Assembly (NCBI GenBank): GCA_963929535.1
Contig: CAWVIZ010000005.1
Location: forward strand, 62,001-126,000
Reading direction: 5' to 3'
DNA length: 64,000 nt
Source of the DNA: Pullilachnospira sp963929535
Lineage (GTDB): Bacteria; Bacillota; Clostridia; Lachnospirales; Lachnospiraceae
The notes under the pieces were generated by a model. The model had not been told where the DNA came from. It made no database searches and was given only the letters and a program-made list of their open reading frames with translations. The first letter of the stretch is position 1. Each line of letters starts with the position of its first letter. Positions 18,186 through 26,192 of this stretch are shown here, piece by piece. Made by a program: the position numbers and the translations under genes.

Positions 18186-18227
18186 ATAATATCGGGGAAT
18201 TTATGGACCCCACAGGAGGCTATTCTT

Positions 18228-18854
18228 ATGAGGAAAAAATTCCGTCCGGCAGACGAGGAGATCGGACCGATACTGCCGCTGCTGCTATTTCCGGTCCTCT
18301 GGTATTCGGCGCTTTTCAGAGGAATAGCGGGAAGCGGATTCCAGGTTATGCTGGTCCCCTTTTTGGTGGCAGGACTTCTTCCGGTTTATTCGGCAGTGAA
18401 TGAGATCCGCAGGGCAATGTTCTACCGGAAGCAGAGAGCGGATGCTGTTGCCTGGGGGCATTGGGAGATCGGGCGTGTTCGGGGGATAATAAGGAAGGAT
18501 GTACCGTACTATTCCGGAAAGAATCACAGGCTTCGGTACAGAAGAAGTTATTGCCTGCAGGTGGAGATCACAGATCCGGACACAGGAGCCGTACATACCG
18601 TTGAAAGCGGCGGATACCGGTTTCCGGTGCATCGTTATCTGGCGTCTGACCGGGTGCGGGTCTACACGGACAGAAGCGGATGGAAATATTATCTGGAAGA
18701 ATTCGATATAAAGAAGCGTAAATCGGATCCGGGAGTATTTGACAGGATTCCGATGGAATATGAAGAGACAGCCGCAGGCAGCGGAAGGCTGGTACAGATC
18801 ATTTTTATTGTGATCCTGGTGATGATGATATGGGAGATTTTCGCGGCGGGGTGA
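18228..18854 (+). CDS. Membrane protein of unknown function
   Basis: 208 residues; the start has CAGGAGG upstream. Two hydrophobic helices lie near residues 13-30 and 37-55. A basic cytoplasmic-type domain follows with RRSYCLQVEITDPDTGAVHTVES near 108-130 and RVRVYTDRSGWKYYLEEF near 145-162, and one C-terminal helix ends the protein. The middle recalls DUF3592-like domains, but I do not recognise the family securely. Its promoter must lie in or before the 81-bp repeats. Confidence 0.65.
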   Translation: MRKKFRPADEEIGPILPLLLFPVLWYSALFRGIAGSGFQVMLVPFLVAGLLPVYSAVNEIRRAMFYRKQRADAVAWGHWEIGRVRGIIRKDVPYYSGKNHRLRYRRSYCLQVEITDPDTGAVHTVESGGYRFPVHRYLASDRVRVYTDRSGWKYYLEEFDIKKRKSDPGVFDRIPMEYEETAAGSGRLVQIIFIVILVMMIWEIFAAG

Positions 18855-18932
18855 GATAAGCAGCGGCCGTATAGCCTGCAGGGACCGGAAACGGTTCGGT
18901 AAAATCGGACATACTCAGTGCGGAGGAATGCG

Positions 18933-19157
18933 ATGTTTGGGAAGAAGAGGAAAGAAGTTAAAACAGAACCTTATGATCGGGAACACCAGATTCCGGTGAT
19001 ACGATCCAGTATCTGTACCGGGGAGAAGACGGCCGGCTTTGAGGATCGGGAAACGGGGAAATTTCAGGACCTGATGCTGATTTCTTCAGAGGGGGATCTG
19101 CAGGAGTTCTGCGCCAGATACGGCGTGGACAAAAAAGATATCGTAATCCGCTGGTGA
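18933..19157 (+). CDS. Small conserved protein of unknown function
   Basis: 74 residues from ATG 18933 (GGAGG six bases upstream). Starts MFGKKRKEVKTEPYDREHQ and contains SSICTGEKTAGFEDRETGKF and a C-terminal DLQEFCARYGVDKKDI. I associate this pattern with short Lachnospiraceae proteins that databases often mislabel as aspartate dehydrogenase; nothing in it supports an enzyme. Located 78 bases after the membrane protein and possibly co-transcribed. Confidence 0.65.
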   Translation: MFGKKRKEVKTEPYDREHQIPVIRSSICTGEKTAGFEDRETGKFQDLMLISSEGDLQEFCARYGVDKKDIVIRW

Positions 19158-19229
19158 TGAACAGCGGCCGGTAAGATATACGGAAAACCGTTGGAGCGCC
19201 GGGGGATATGGCGATGGCTGTGTTTTGCG

Positions 19230-19253
19230 GGAGCCAAAATGGCTTTTGGCTCC
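19230..19253 (+). terminator. Hairpin upstream of nth
   Basis: GGAGCCAAAA and TTTTGGCTCC form a perfect 10-bp stem around a TGGC loop. The downstream sequence TTCAGTATATAA is T-poor, so it may be a weak terminator for the small gene before it. Confidence 0.4.
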
Positions 19254-19286
19254 TTCAGTATATAATATATGGAAAGGTTTATAGTG

Positions 19287-19925
19287 ATGACAAAAGAGGA
19301 ACTGGCCCTGGAGGTCATTGAAAGACTGAAGAAAGAGTACCCGGATGCGGGATGTACTTTGGATTATGATCAGGCATGGAAGCTGCTGGTCAGTGTGCGG
19401 CTGGCCGCCCAGTGTACAGACGCCAGAGTAAACGTGGTGGTGGAAGAGCTGTACGAAAAATATCCGGATGTGGACGCTCTGGCGGCAGCGGAAGTGGAGG
19501 ATATTGAGCGGATTGTGAAACCCTGCGGGCTGGGAAAAAGCAAAGCTCGGGATATCAGTGCCTGTATGAAGATACTGAAGGAACAGTACGGCGGAAAGGT
19601 TCCGGGAGATTTCGACGCGCTGCTGAAGCTGCCGGGAGTGGGGAGAAAGAGCGCGAATCTGATCATGGGGGATGTGTTTGGAAAGCCGGCCATCGTAACA
19701 GATACCCACTGTATCCGTCTGACCAACCGGATCGGGCTGGTGGATGGGATCAAAGAGCCGAAAAAGGTGGAGATGGCGCTCTGGAAGATCATTCCGCCGG
19801 AAGAGGGCAGCGATTTCTGCCATCGGCTGGTATACCATGGGCGGGATATCTGTACTGCCCGGACAAAACCCCATTGTGAAAAGTGCTGTCTGGAGGATAT
19901 CTGCGGAAAATGCGGGATACAGTGA
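19287..19925 (+). CDS. nth: Endonuclease III (DNA glycosylase/AP lyase)
   Basis: 212 residues from ATG 19287, chosen because AAAGG lies nine bases upstream while the ATG at 19269 has no ribosome binding site. The HhH-GPD motif LPGVGRKSANLIMG and catalytic Asp region VTDTHCIRL are intact. The C-terminal iron-sulphur loop is C-x7-C-x2-C-x5-C (CTARTKPHCEKCCLEDIC), one residue longer in the first interval than in E. coli Nth. It removes oxidised pyrimidines in base excision repair. Confidence 0.94.
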   Translation: MTKEELALEVIERLKKEYPDAGCTLDYDQAWKLLVSVRLAAQCTDARVNVVVEELYEKYPDVDALAAAEVEDIERIVKPCGLGKSKARDISACMKILKEQYGGKVPGDFDALLKLPGVGRKSANLIMGDVFGKPAIVTDTHCIRLTNRIGLVDGIKEPKKVEMALWKIIPPEEGSDFCHRLVYHGRDICTARTKPHCEKCCLEDICGKCGIQ

Positions 19926-19957
19926 AAAGAAAAAAATCTTCTTGTAGATTTTTATAA

Positions 19958-19986
19958 AAATTTATGATAATATTTATCGTAAATTT
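19958..19986. promoter_or_regulatory. 29-bp dyad upstream of the NCS2 permease, candidate operator
   Basis: AAATTTATGATAA, TAT, TTATCGTAAATTT: the 13-base arms differ at one position only. It lies 24 bases before the permease start and overlaps the probable promoter (TATAAT at 19986-19991), the place for a repressor site. No purine riboswitch fold was seen here. Confidence 0.55.
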
Positions 19987-20009
19987 ATAATTATCAGAAG
20001 GAGGCTCTC

Positions 20010-21365
20010 ATGGAGAAGTTTTTCAAGCTCAAAGAGAACGGTACCAGTGTATCCACTGAGATCATGGCCGGACTCACCACATTTTTTGCGATGTCTTACA
20101 TCATTGTGGTCAATCCCAGTATCCTGTCCCAGTCCGGTATGGAATGGGGAGCGGTATTCCTGGCAACGATCATCGCTTCCATTATCGGTACGCTGGTTAT
20201 GGGGCTGGTGGCAAATGTGCCCTATGCTCAGGCTCCCGGTATGGGACTGAACGCATTCTTTGTTTACACAGTATGCGCCGGTCTGGGATTCACCTGGCAG
20301 CAGGCGCTTTCCATGGTATTTATCTGTGGTATCCTGAACATTATCATTACGGTTACCAAGGTCCGGAAGTACATCATCAAGTCCATTCCCCGCAGTCTGC
20401 AGAATGCCATCGGCGGAGGAATCGGTATCTTTGTAGCGTATATCGGCCTTTTAAATGTGGGTATCATCACTTTTGACAGCGGTGTGCCGGCGCTTGCTAC
20501 GCTGAGTCAGCCGGCATTTCTGGTATTTCTGTTTGGCCTTGCGCTGACTGTCGTTCTGCTGGTGCTGAATGTAAAGGGCGCGATCCTGATTTCCATTATC
20601 GTAACTACTCTGGTTGGTATACCCTGCGGAGTGACCACACCCCAGGATACCACCAGCTTTACAGAGGCCTGCCAGGCGCTTCCCACCACGTTCCTGGCAA
20701 TCTTCAAGGAAGGCGGGATCACCAGTCTGTTTTCCGATGCGTCCAAGCTGCCGCTGGTGCTGATCACGATCTTCTCCTTCAGTATCTCCGACACCTTTGA
20801 TACGCTGGGAACCTTTATCGGAACCGGACGGCGCAGCGGAATTTTCAGTGAGGAGGATGAAAAGCTGATGGATAACTCCTCAGGCTTTAAGTCCAGGCTG
20901 GACAAGGCACTGTTTGCGGATGCTACCGCAACCTCCATCGGAGCGCTGTTCGGAACCTCCAACACCACCACCTTCGTGGAGAGCGCTTCCGGTATCGGTG
21001 CAGGCGGCCGGACGGGACTGACCTCCGTGGTAGTGGCAATCTGTTTTGCCCTTTCCGCGTTCCTGGCTACCTTTGTCAGCGCGGTTCCCTTTGCGGCAAC
21101 TGCTCCGGCACTGGTATCGGTGGGAATCATGATGGTTTCCTCCTTTAAGGAGATCCAGTGGGATGACCTTGGAGAGGCGATCCCCGCATTCTTCGCAGGA
21201 ATCTTTATGGCGCTTTGCTACAGTATTTCCTATGGTATTGCCGCAGGCTTCATCTTCTACTGTATCGTGAAGATCTGCAAGAAAAAAGCCAATGAAGTAC
21301 ATCCTATTCTCTGGGTATGCACTGGATTGTTCATCCTGAACTTCATCCTTCTGGCGCTGCTGTAG
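20010..21365 (+). CDS. NCS2-family purine permease (AzgA/PbuG-like)
   Basis: 451 residues, about twelve hydrophobic segments. GLTTFFAMSYIIVVNPSIL, PGMGLNAFFVYTVC and FGTSNTTTFVESASGIGAGGRTGL are the diagnostic motifs of the AzgA/PbuG branch, which imports hypoxanthine, guanine or adenine with protons. AAGGAGG precedes the start. Monocistronic, between the dyad and a strong terminator, so the dyad probably controls this gene alone. Confidence 0.93.
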   Translation: MEKFFKLKENGTSVSTEIMAGLTTFFAMSYIIVVNPSILSQSGMEWGAVFLATIIASIIGTLVMGLVANVPYAQAPGMGLNAFFVYTVCAGLGFTWQQALSMVFICGILNIIITVTKVRKYIIKSIPRSLQNAIGGGIGIFVAYIGLLNVGIITFDSGVPALATLSQPAFLVFLFGLALTVVLLVLNVKGAILISIIVTTLVGIPCGVTTPQDTTSFTEACQALPTTFLAIFKEGGITSLFSDASKLPLVLITIFSFSISDTFDTLGTFIGTGRRSGIFSEEDEKLMDNSSGFKSRLDKALFADATATSIGALFGTSNTTTFVESASGIGAGGRTGLTSVVVAICFALSAFLATFVSAVPFAATAPALVSVGIMMVSSFKEIQWDDLGEAIPAFFAGIFMALCYSISYGIAAGFIFYCIVKICKKKANEVHPILWVCTGLFILNFILLALL

Positions 21366-21410
21366 AATCTGAAATTTTCATCCTTTTGCTGCTTGGCGGC
21401 AAAAAACGTA

Positions 21411-21443
21411 AAAAGAGTCATGTCGAAAGATGTGACTCTTTTT
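21411..21443 (+). terminator. Terminator of the purine permease gene
   Basis: AAAAGAGTCA pairs with TGACTCTTTT around a TC-GAAA-GA top, then a run of T. Confidence 0.85.
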
Positions 21444-21553
21444 TTGGGCGGAAACCGGCCGCTGAAGCGGAGCGCCGGTCTGACGCAAAAGCCGGATATG
21501 CCGATGATGGGCCGCGCTGGTGAAAAAACGGGATCAGAAGGATGTTCGGTTCA

Positions 21554-21583
21554 GGTATAAATTCCTCCATTTTACAAATACTA
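21554..21583 (+). promoter_or_regulatory. Candidate sigma-G promoter of spoVT
   Basis: GGTATA, then AATACTA after 17 bases, fits the forespore sigma-G pattern (GHATR, CATWHTA with one mismatch). It is placed 55 bases before the spoVT start. spoVT is known to be a sigma-G gene in Bacillus, which supports the reading. Two nested inverted repeats overlap it: 21562-21573 with 21621-21632, and 21582-21589 with 21606-21613. Confidence 0.55.
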
Positions 21584-21637
21584 CATTTACGGGAAACAAA
21601 GGAGATAAATGTAAGAAAGCAAAATGGAGGAAATTTT

Positions 21638-22186
21638 ATGAAAGCAACCGGAATTGTAAGGAGAATAGATGATCTTGGCCGTGTTGTGGTTCCCAAGGAG
21701 ATTCGCAGGACCCTGCGTATCCGGGAAGGAGAGCCCATGGAGATCTTTACCGGACGGGAGGGGGAAATCGTCCTGAAAAAATATTCCCCCATTGAGGAGT
21801 TGAGTAATTTTGCCAGAGAGTATGCCGAATCCCTTGCGCAGAATACCGGATATCTGGCATGCATCTCGGATCACGATCAGATCGTAGCCGCCAGCGGGCC
21901 GGATCAGAAGGAGTATATGGGGAAGCCCATCAGCCGGGAGCTGGAGCAGGCCATCATGGACCGGCAGACGATCTGCGCGGGGCCGGATGACCGCCAGCTC
22001 ATCAAGGTAGTGGAAAATGATGCCAGAAATTATTGTTCCGTGGTGGCTCAGCCTATTCTGGCGGCCGGAGATGCAATTGGGGCAGTGATCATGATCGGAA
22101 AGAAAGACGGTGTGAAACCGGGGGAAACAGAGAGAAAGCTGGTGGCAGTGGCCGCGGGATTTCTGGGAAGGCAGATGGAAGAGTGA
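21638..22186 (+). CDS. spoVT: Stage V sporulation regulator SpoVT
   Basis: 182 residues starting MKATGIVRRIDDLGRVVVPKE, the AbrB-type DNA-binding swapped hairpin, followed by a GAF-like domain from about residue 55. Length and both domains match SpoVT of Bacillus (178 residues). It tunes late forespore gene expression and spore germination properties. TGGAGG at 21625-21630 is the ribosome binding site and lies inside a 12-bp inverted repeat with 21562-21573. Monocistronic. Confidence 0.94.
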   Translation: MKATGIVRRIDDLGRVVVPKEIRRTLRIREGEPMEIFTGREGEIVLKKYSPIEELSNFAREYAESLAQNTGYLACISDHDQIVAASGPDQKEYMGKPISRELEQAIMDRQTICAGPDDRQLIKVVENDARNYCSVVAQPILAAGDAIGAVIMIGKKDGVKPGETERKLVAVAAGFLGRQMEE

Positions 22187-22270
22187 GAGAAAGGGCCTTT
22201 GGCCGGTGTGACGGATCCGGATATCTGCTGTCGACGGTTCTGCCGGATATCCGGAGTCAGAAATGTGTGA

Positions 22271-22846
22271 TCACTGCTCCGGATACATCTGTATATATTC
22301 TTCCAGTGTCATGCCCGTCAGAGACAGACAGTGGGCCAGAGGCCGCGTAACGTACCGGATATGCCATGGTTCCCAGGCGTATCCGGTCACTGCTTCTTTT
22401 CCTTTGGGATAGCGCAGGATAAACCCGTACAGTGGAGCGTTTTTTCTCAGCCAGCGGCCCTCAGGGGTCAGGGCAAAGTCATCCTTCAGTTCCATTCCCG
22501 CCGCAGGGCAGGATACATCCAGAGCAAGGCCGGTCTGATGCTCGCTGGCGCCGGGAGGAGCGATATATAAGTTTACATAAGAATCAGGCATTTCCTTCTT
22601 TCGCCGCAGATAGATTTCCTCCTGGCGGGAAAAGGACCGATAGCCGGAAATTCCGCAGAGAAACAGCCTCTGTTCTTTGGCTGCGGCGAACAGCCGGGCA
22701 GCCGCCAGAGCCGCAGGAGCCGCCAGCAGCCGTTTTTCATCGCCGGCGGGGGCGTCAAAGGGAATATCCGGTTCCATCAGATCTTCCGGAATGAAATCCC
22801 GGGGAAGGGGATGGGCGCGGTTCACAAGGCGGGTAAGTTGATTCAT
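22271..22846 (-). CDS. VanY-like D-Ala-D-Ala carboxypeptidase (M15B)
   Basis: 191 residues, GAGGTG upstream of 22846. SGYRSFSRQEEIY, SEHQTGLALDVS and EPWHIRYV supply the zinc ligands and catalytic Glu/His of M15B peptidases. No signal peptide is visible: the N-terminus MNQLTRLVNRAHPLPRDF is soluble-like, so export is unclear, although short variants lacking one are common in Lachnospiraceae. It would trim the terminal D-Ala of peptidoglycan stems. No van resistance genes are adjacent. Confidence 0.86.
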   Translation of the reverse strand: MNQLTRLVNRAHPLPRDFIPEDLMEPDIPFDAPAGDEKRLLAAPAALAAARLFAAAKEQRLFLCGISGYRSFSRQEEIYLRRKKEMPDSYVNLYIAPPGASEHQTGLALDVSCPAAGMELKDDFALTPEGRWLRKNAPLYGFILRYPKGKEAVTGYAWEPWHIRYVTRPLAHCLSLTGMTLEEYIQMYPEQ

Positions 22847-23070
22847 AGGGACACCTCACAGAAATAAAATAGCGGCAGCGCGGCCTTCCGGTTTTCCTGT
22901 CGCGCAAAATACGGAAACGCATTGTGCAGACAGATATTAAGAAAGCAGTTTGAGAAAACCGGGACGGGTGCAGGGTCATGACCCGGACTGTTACAATATA
23001 TGCGCGCGGCTGCCTGGAGATGAGCGGCTTTTCTGAAGATCAGATAAGGACAAGGGATAAAGATGCAGCA

Positions 23071-23164
23071 AAAAACACCGGTAAGGGCTGAGGCGCCGTC
23101 TGCAGGCCAGGTAAGAATCTGGATGCAGAAGGAGAACATTCCATCAGCTTATACCGGTGTTTTT
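23071..23164. repeat. Perfect 13-bp inverted repeat in a 346-base gap
   Basis: AAAAACACCGGTA (23071-23083) and TACCGGTGTTTTT (23152-23164) with 68 bases between. The gap 22847-23192 otherwise shows no convincing gene; on the reverse strand it lies after pncB and before the VanY-like gene, so it probably holds a terminator and a promoter. Confidence 0.5.
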
Positions 23165-23192
23165 ATACAGTGGGAGGTCAGCTTTGTATCTT

Positions 23193-24662
23193 TTACTTAA
23201 GCTGCAGAGCCTTCATGCTCATTTCCTCCAGCAGTTCGCTTTTGATCTTATACAGCTTGTCCGACAGATCCACATATACCTCCTGGGGATTGACCAGACG
23301 GCGGGTTTCCGGCCAGAGGGTTTCCTGCTCTTTTTTGCAGATTTCCTGCATCTCCATGACGGAAGGCGACTCATATACGCAGAGTCCTTTGCGGAAAATG
23401 GGGACCAGAAGCTCCCGCAGGGTATAGGAACCGCCCTTGATCTTGGTTTTTTTCCAGGTCTCAGTGGGATCAAAGATGATCATATCCTTGGAAGCGTCAA
23501 AAACCTCATCCGCCAGACAGATCAGATCTGCCCGGATCTTTCCGGTTTCCTTATCGTAGATCCGGAAAATGGTTTTGTTTCCGGGATTTGTCACCTTCTC
23601 AGAATTCTCTGACAGCTTGATCTTGGGGATAAATTCTCCGTCTGCCCGATCCTTGATGGCCGCCAGCTTGTATACACCCCCAAAAGCGGGGCAGTCCTTG
23701 GAGGTGATCAGATTGGTACCCACACCCCAGGAATTGATTTTGGCGCCCTGAACCTTCAGGGAATCGATCAGATATTCGTCCAGGTCGCTGGAAGCGGATA
23801 TAATAGCATCACCGAAACCAGCCGCATCCAGCATCTTATATGCCTCTTTGGATAAGTATGCCAGGTCGCCGCTGTCAATGCGGATCCCGTAATTCTTAAA
23901 TCCAGGATCCTTCTCCCTCATCTCTTTGAATACCCGGATGGCATTGGGAACGCCGGAATCCAGCACATCGTAGGTATCTACCAGCAAGATGCAGGCATGA
24001 GGATAGAGCTTTGCGTAAGTCTTAAAGGCAGTATACTCATCCGGGAAGCTCATGATCCAGCTGTGAGCATGGGTGCCTTTCACCGGAACGTGGAACATCT
24101 TTCCCGTAAGGACGTTGGAGGTTCCGATGCAGCCGCCGATCACAGCAGCTCTGGCCCCGTAGATCCCCGCGTCCGGACCCTGGGCTCTGCGGAGACCAAA
24201 TTCCATAATGCCGTCTCCTCTGGCGGCGTACACTACCCGGGCAGCTTTGGTGGCGATAAGGCTCTGATGGTTGATGATGTTCAGGATGGCTGTTTCCACC
24301 AGCTGCGCTTCCATCACCGGGGCGATCACTTTCAGCAGAGGCTCTCTGGGGAATACCACGGTTCCTTCGGGAATCGCATAGATATCCCCCGTGAAATGAA
24401 ATCCCCTGAGATATTCCAGAAAATCATCGTCAAAAAGTCCCAGGCTTCGCAGATATTCCACATCATCAGGAGAAAAATGCAGATCCCGTACGTATTCGAT
24501 CACCTGTTCCAGGCCTGCAGCAATGGCAAACCCTCCATCGCAGGGATTCTTTCTGTAAAAAGCATCGAAAACCACGATCTGTTCTGTAGGGTTCTTAAAA
24601 TATCCCTGCATCATGGTCAGCTCATACAGATCCGTTAATAAAGTTAAATCCAACGCTCTCAT
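23193..24662 (-). CDS. pncB: Nicotinate phosphoribosyltransferase
   Basis: 489 residues from ATG 24662 (GGAGGG eight bases upstream). Begins MRALDLTLLTDLYELTMMQGY, typical of the NAPRTase family; GLRRAQGPDAGIYGARA, KGTHAHSWIMSF, and IRIDSGDLAYLS line the active site. It converts nicotinate, PRPP and ATP to nicotinate mononucleotide in NAD salvage. Monocistronic on the reverse strand. Confidence 0.94.
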   Translation of the reverse strand: MRALDLTLLTDLYELTMMQGYFKNPTEQIVVFDAFYRKNPCDGGFAIAAGLEQVIEYVRDLHFSPDDVEYLRSLGLFDDDFLEYLRGFHFTGDIYAIPEGTVVFPREPLLKVIAPVMEAQLVETAILNIINHQSLIATKAARVVYAARGDGIMEFGLRRAQGPDAGIYGARAAVIGGCIGTSNVLTGKMFHVPVKGTHAHSWIMSFPDEYTAFKTYAKLYPHACILLVDTYDVLDSGVPNAIRVFKEMREKDPGFKNYGIRIDSGDLAYLSKEAYKMLDAAGFGDAIISASSDLDEYLIDSLKVQGAKINSWGVGTNLITSKDCPAFGGVYKLAAIKDRADGEFIPKIKLSENSEKVTNPGNKTIFRIYDKETGKIRADLICLADEVFDASKDMIIFDPTETWKKTKIKGGSYTLRELLVPIFRKGLCVYESPSVMEMQEICKKEQETLWPETRRLVNPQEVYVDLSDKLYKIKSELLEEMSMKALQLK

Positions 24663-24904
24663 GGCATATGCCCTCCGTACCGTATTTTCCGCGGCTGCCT
24701 GTGGCCAGGACCGCAGATCCGGAAGCATGGCTCCCGGCCGATTTTCTTTTTAGTATACCACCGGAAATGGGGAATGTAAACGCCGCATTCACGGCTTATG
24801 TCTGAGGTTTGACGGGCATTTTGCCATACAATAGGATAAACCGGTCTGCCGCAGGCATACTTGCCGCTCTGACCTGCTGTTTTGCTGAAAGAGGAACCGT
24901 AAAG

Positions 24905-25107
24905 TTACTATTCACAGCCACCCCGCCCGCATGCGCACTCGTGGCGCTTACGCGCTTTGGTTCCGCTCCTTACGGGGCTGAGGCTGCTTACGTGGGTGGG
25001 GTGACTGCTTCACAGTTCTGTTTCATACTTGACAGCAACTTGACAGCAGATGCTCTTGTGTAGGCACAACGCGTCTGCTGTCAGGTATGAAACGGCTGTG
25101 AATAGAA
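24905..25107. repeat. Long palindromic intergenic element
   Basis: CTATTCACAGCC (24908-24919) and GGCTGTGAATAG (25094-25105) are perfect inverted ends about 200 bases apart. Inside, GTTTCATACTTGACAGCA and TGCTGTCAGGTATGAAAC near 25019 and 25077 form a second inverted pair, and GACAGCA occurs twice more. No reading frame looks real. It has the shape of a MITE or a large structured RNA. Confidence 0.75.
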
Positions 25108-25147
25108 ACACCGTAAAAAATAAATTTAAAAAAAATAAAAAAAGTGC

Positions 25148-25176
25148 TTGCTTTTTTCAGAGGGATACTATATAAT
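25148..25176 (+). promoter_or_regulatory. Promoter of tRNA-Gln
   Basis: TTGCTT, 17 bases, TATAAT, ending 37 bases before the tRNA. Confidence 0.8.
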
Positions 25177-25213
25177 ACATTTTGTCGCTGAGATACGGCG
25201 GCAAAAGTAATGA

Positions 25214-25285
25214 AGGGCTATCGCCAAATGGTAAGGCAACGGACTCTGACTCCGTCATTTCAAGGTTCGAATCCTTGTAGCCCTG
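25214..25285 (+). tRNA. tRNA-Gln (anticodon CTG)
   Basis: Acceptor arms AGGGCTA and TAGCCCT, anticodon stem ACGGA/TCCGT around CTCTGAC, and T-arm CAAGG-TTCGAAT-CCTTG fold as a standard cloverleaf. Anticodon CTG reads CAG. CCA is not encoded. The discriminator base is G. Confidence 0.96.
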
Positions 25286-25290
25286 TCAGC

Positions 25291-25319
25291 GGCCCTGGAG
25301 TTTATCCAGGGCCTTTTTG
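25291..25319 (+). terminator. Terminator of tRNA-Gln
   Basis: GGCCCTGGA and TCCAGGGCC around GTTTA, followed by TTTTT. Confidence 0.9.
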
Positions 25320-25417
25320 TGACATGAAGGAATACCGGACAGAAGATCTTTGGCCGTTTCAGAAGACGGCAAACGGAAGAACTGTATCAGCGTGTAGAAT
25401 GGCGGAGGGATGAAGCA

Positions 25418-26122
25418 GTGAAATATTCTTTTGAAAGCCGGGTCCGCTACAGTGAGATCGGAGAGGATAAGCGGCTTACCATGAACGGACTTTTGAATTA
25501 TTTTCAGGACTGTACCACGTTCCACTCGGAGGAGGTGGGCAGAGGTATGGAGGTTCTGGAGAAGATCCGGTATGTCTGGGTGCTGTCCTCCTGGCAGATC
25601 TGCGTGAACCGTTATCCCGGATTGGGTGAACATATCGTGGTAAGTACGTGGCCTTATGATTTTAAAGGATTTTACGGCAGCAGGAATTTTGAGCTGAGGA
25701 CTGACGGGGGAGAGCGGCTGGCCTATGCCAATTCCCTGTGGTCTTTTCTGAATCTGGAAACGGGGATGCCTTCCAGGATCCTGCCGGAAGAACTGGAGGC
25801 CTATCAGCTGGAGGAGAAGCTGGCTGTGGACTACGCTCCCCGGAAGATCGCTGTGCCCGGGGATTGCCGGAAAATGGAGAGCTTTGCTGTGAAGCAGCAT
25901 CATCTGGATACAAATCATCATGTAAACAACGGACAGTATGTGAACATGGCCATGGATTATCTTCCCGCTGATTTCCTCATACGGCAGATGCGGGCAGAGT
26001 ATAAGCGGCAGGCGGTTCTGGGGGATGTGATCGTGCCCCGGGCGGCAGTTTCCGGAGGGATCTGTACGGTGGCGCTGGATGATACGGATGGTAAGCCGTA
26101 TGCGATCGTGGAGTTTCAATGA
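25418..26122 (+). CDS. Acyl-ACP thioesterase
   Basis: 234 residues, GTG start with GGAGGG at 25404-25409. Two hotdog halves are visible: an N-terminal YSEIGEDKRLTMNGLLNYFQDCTT and a C-terminal part with TNHHVNNGQYVNMAMDY, which carries the catalytic Asn/His of FatA/FatB-like bacterial thioesterases. It releases free fatty acids from acyl-ACP. Followed after 70 bases by a CvfB-like gene, possibly one transcript. Confidence 0.92.
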   Translation: MKYSFESRVRYSEIGEDKRLTMNGLLNYFQDCTTFHSEEVGRGMEVLEKIRYVWVLSSWQICVNRYPGLGEHIVVSTWPYDFKGFYGSRNFELRTDGGERLAYANSLWSFLNLETGMPSRILPEELEAYQLEEKLAVDYAPRKIAVPGDCRKMESFAVKQHHLDTNHHVNNGQYVNMAMDYLPADFLIRQMRAEYKRQAVLGDVIVPRAAVSGGICTVALDDTDGKPYAIVEFQ

Positions 26123-26192
26123 CGGCAGACCGTTTCGGACATCGCCGGAAGGGGATAGAGAGACGGGATCTTCTGACAGATGAGGAGAGTAT

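Noticed and set aside
19926..20009. Purine riboswitch upstream of the NCS2 permease
   Set aside because: The 84-base gap lacks the conserved three-way junction and loop sequences; a DNA dyad is the only structure seen.
22271..22846. Vancomycin resistance locus
   Set aside because: Only a VanY-like peptidase is present; no ligase, VanH, VanX or dedicated two-component pair lies next to it.
22843..23139. 98-codon reverse frame upstream of the VanY-like gene
   Set aside because: Cys/Pro/Phe-rich random-looking composition, overlaps the ribosome binding site of the real gene and half of an inverted repeat.
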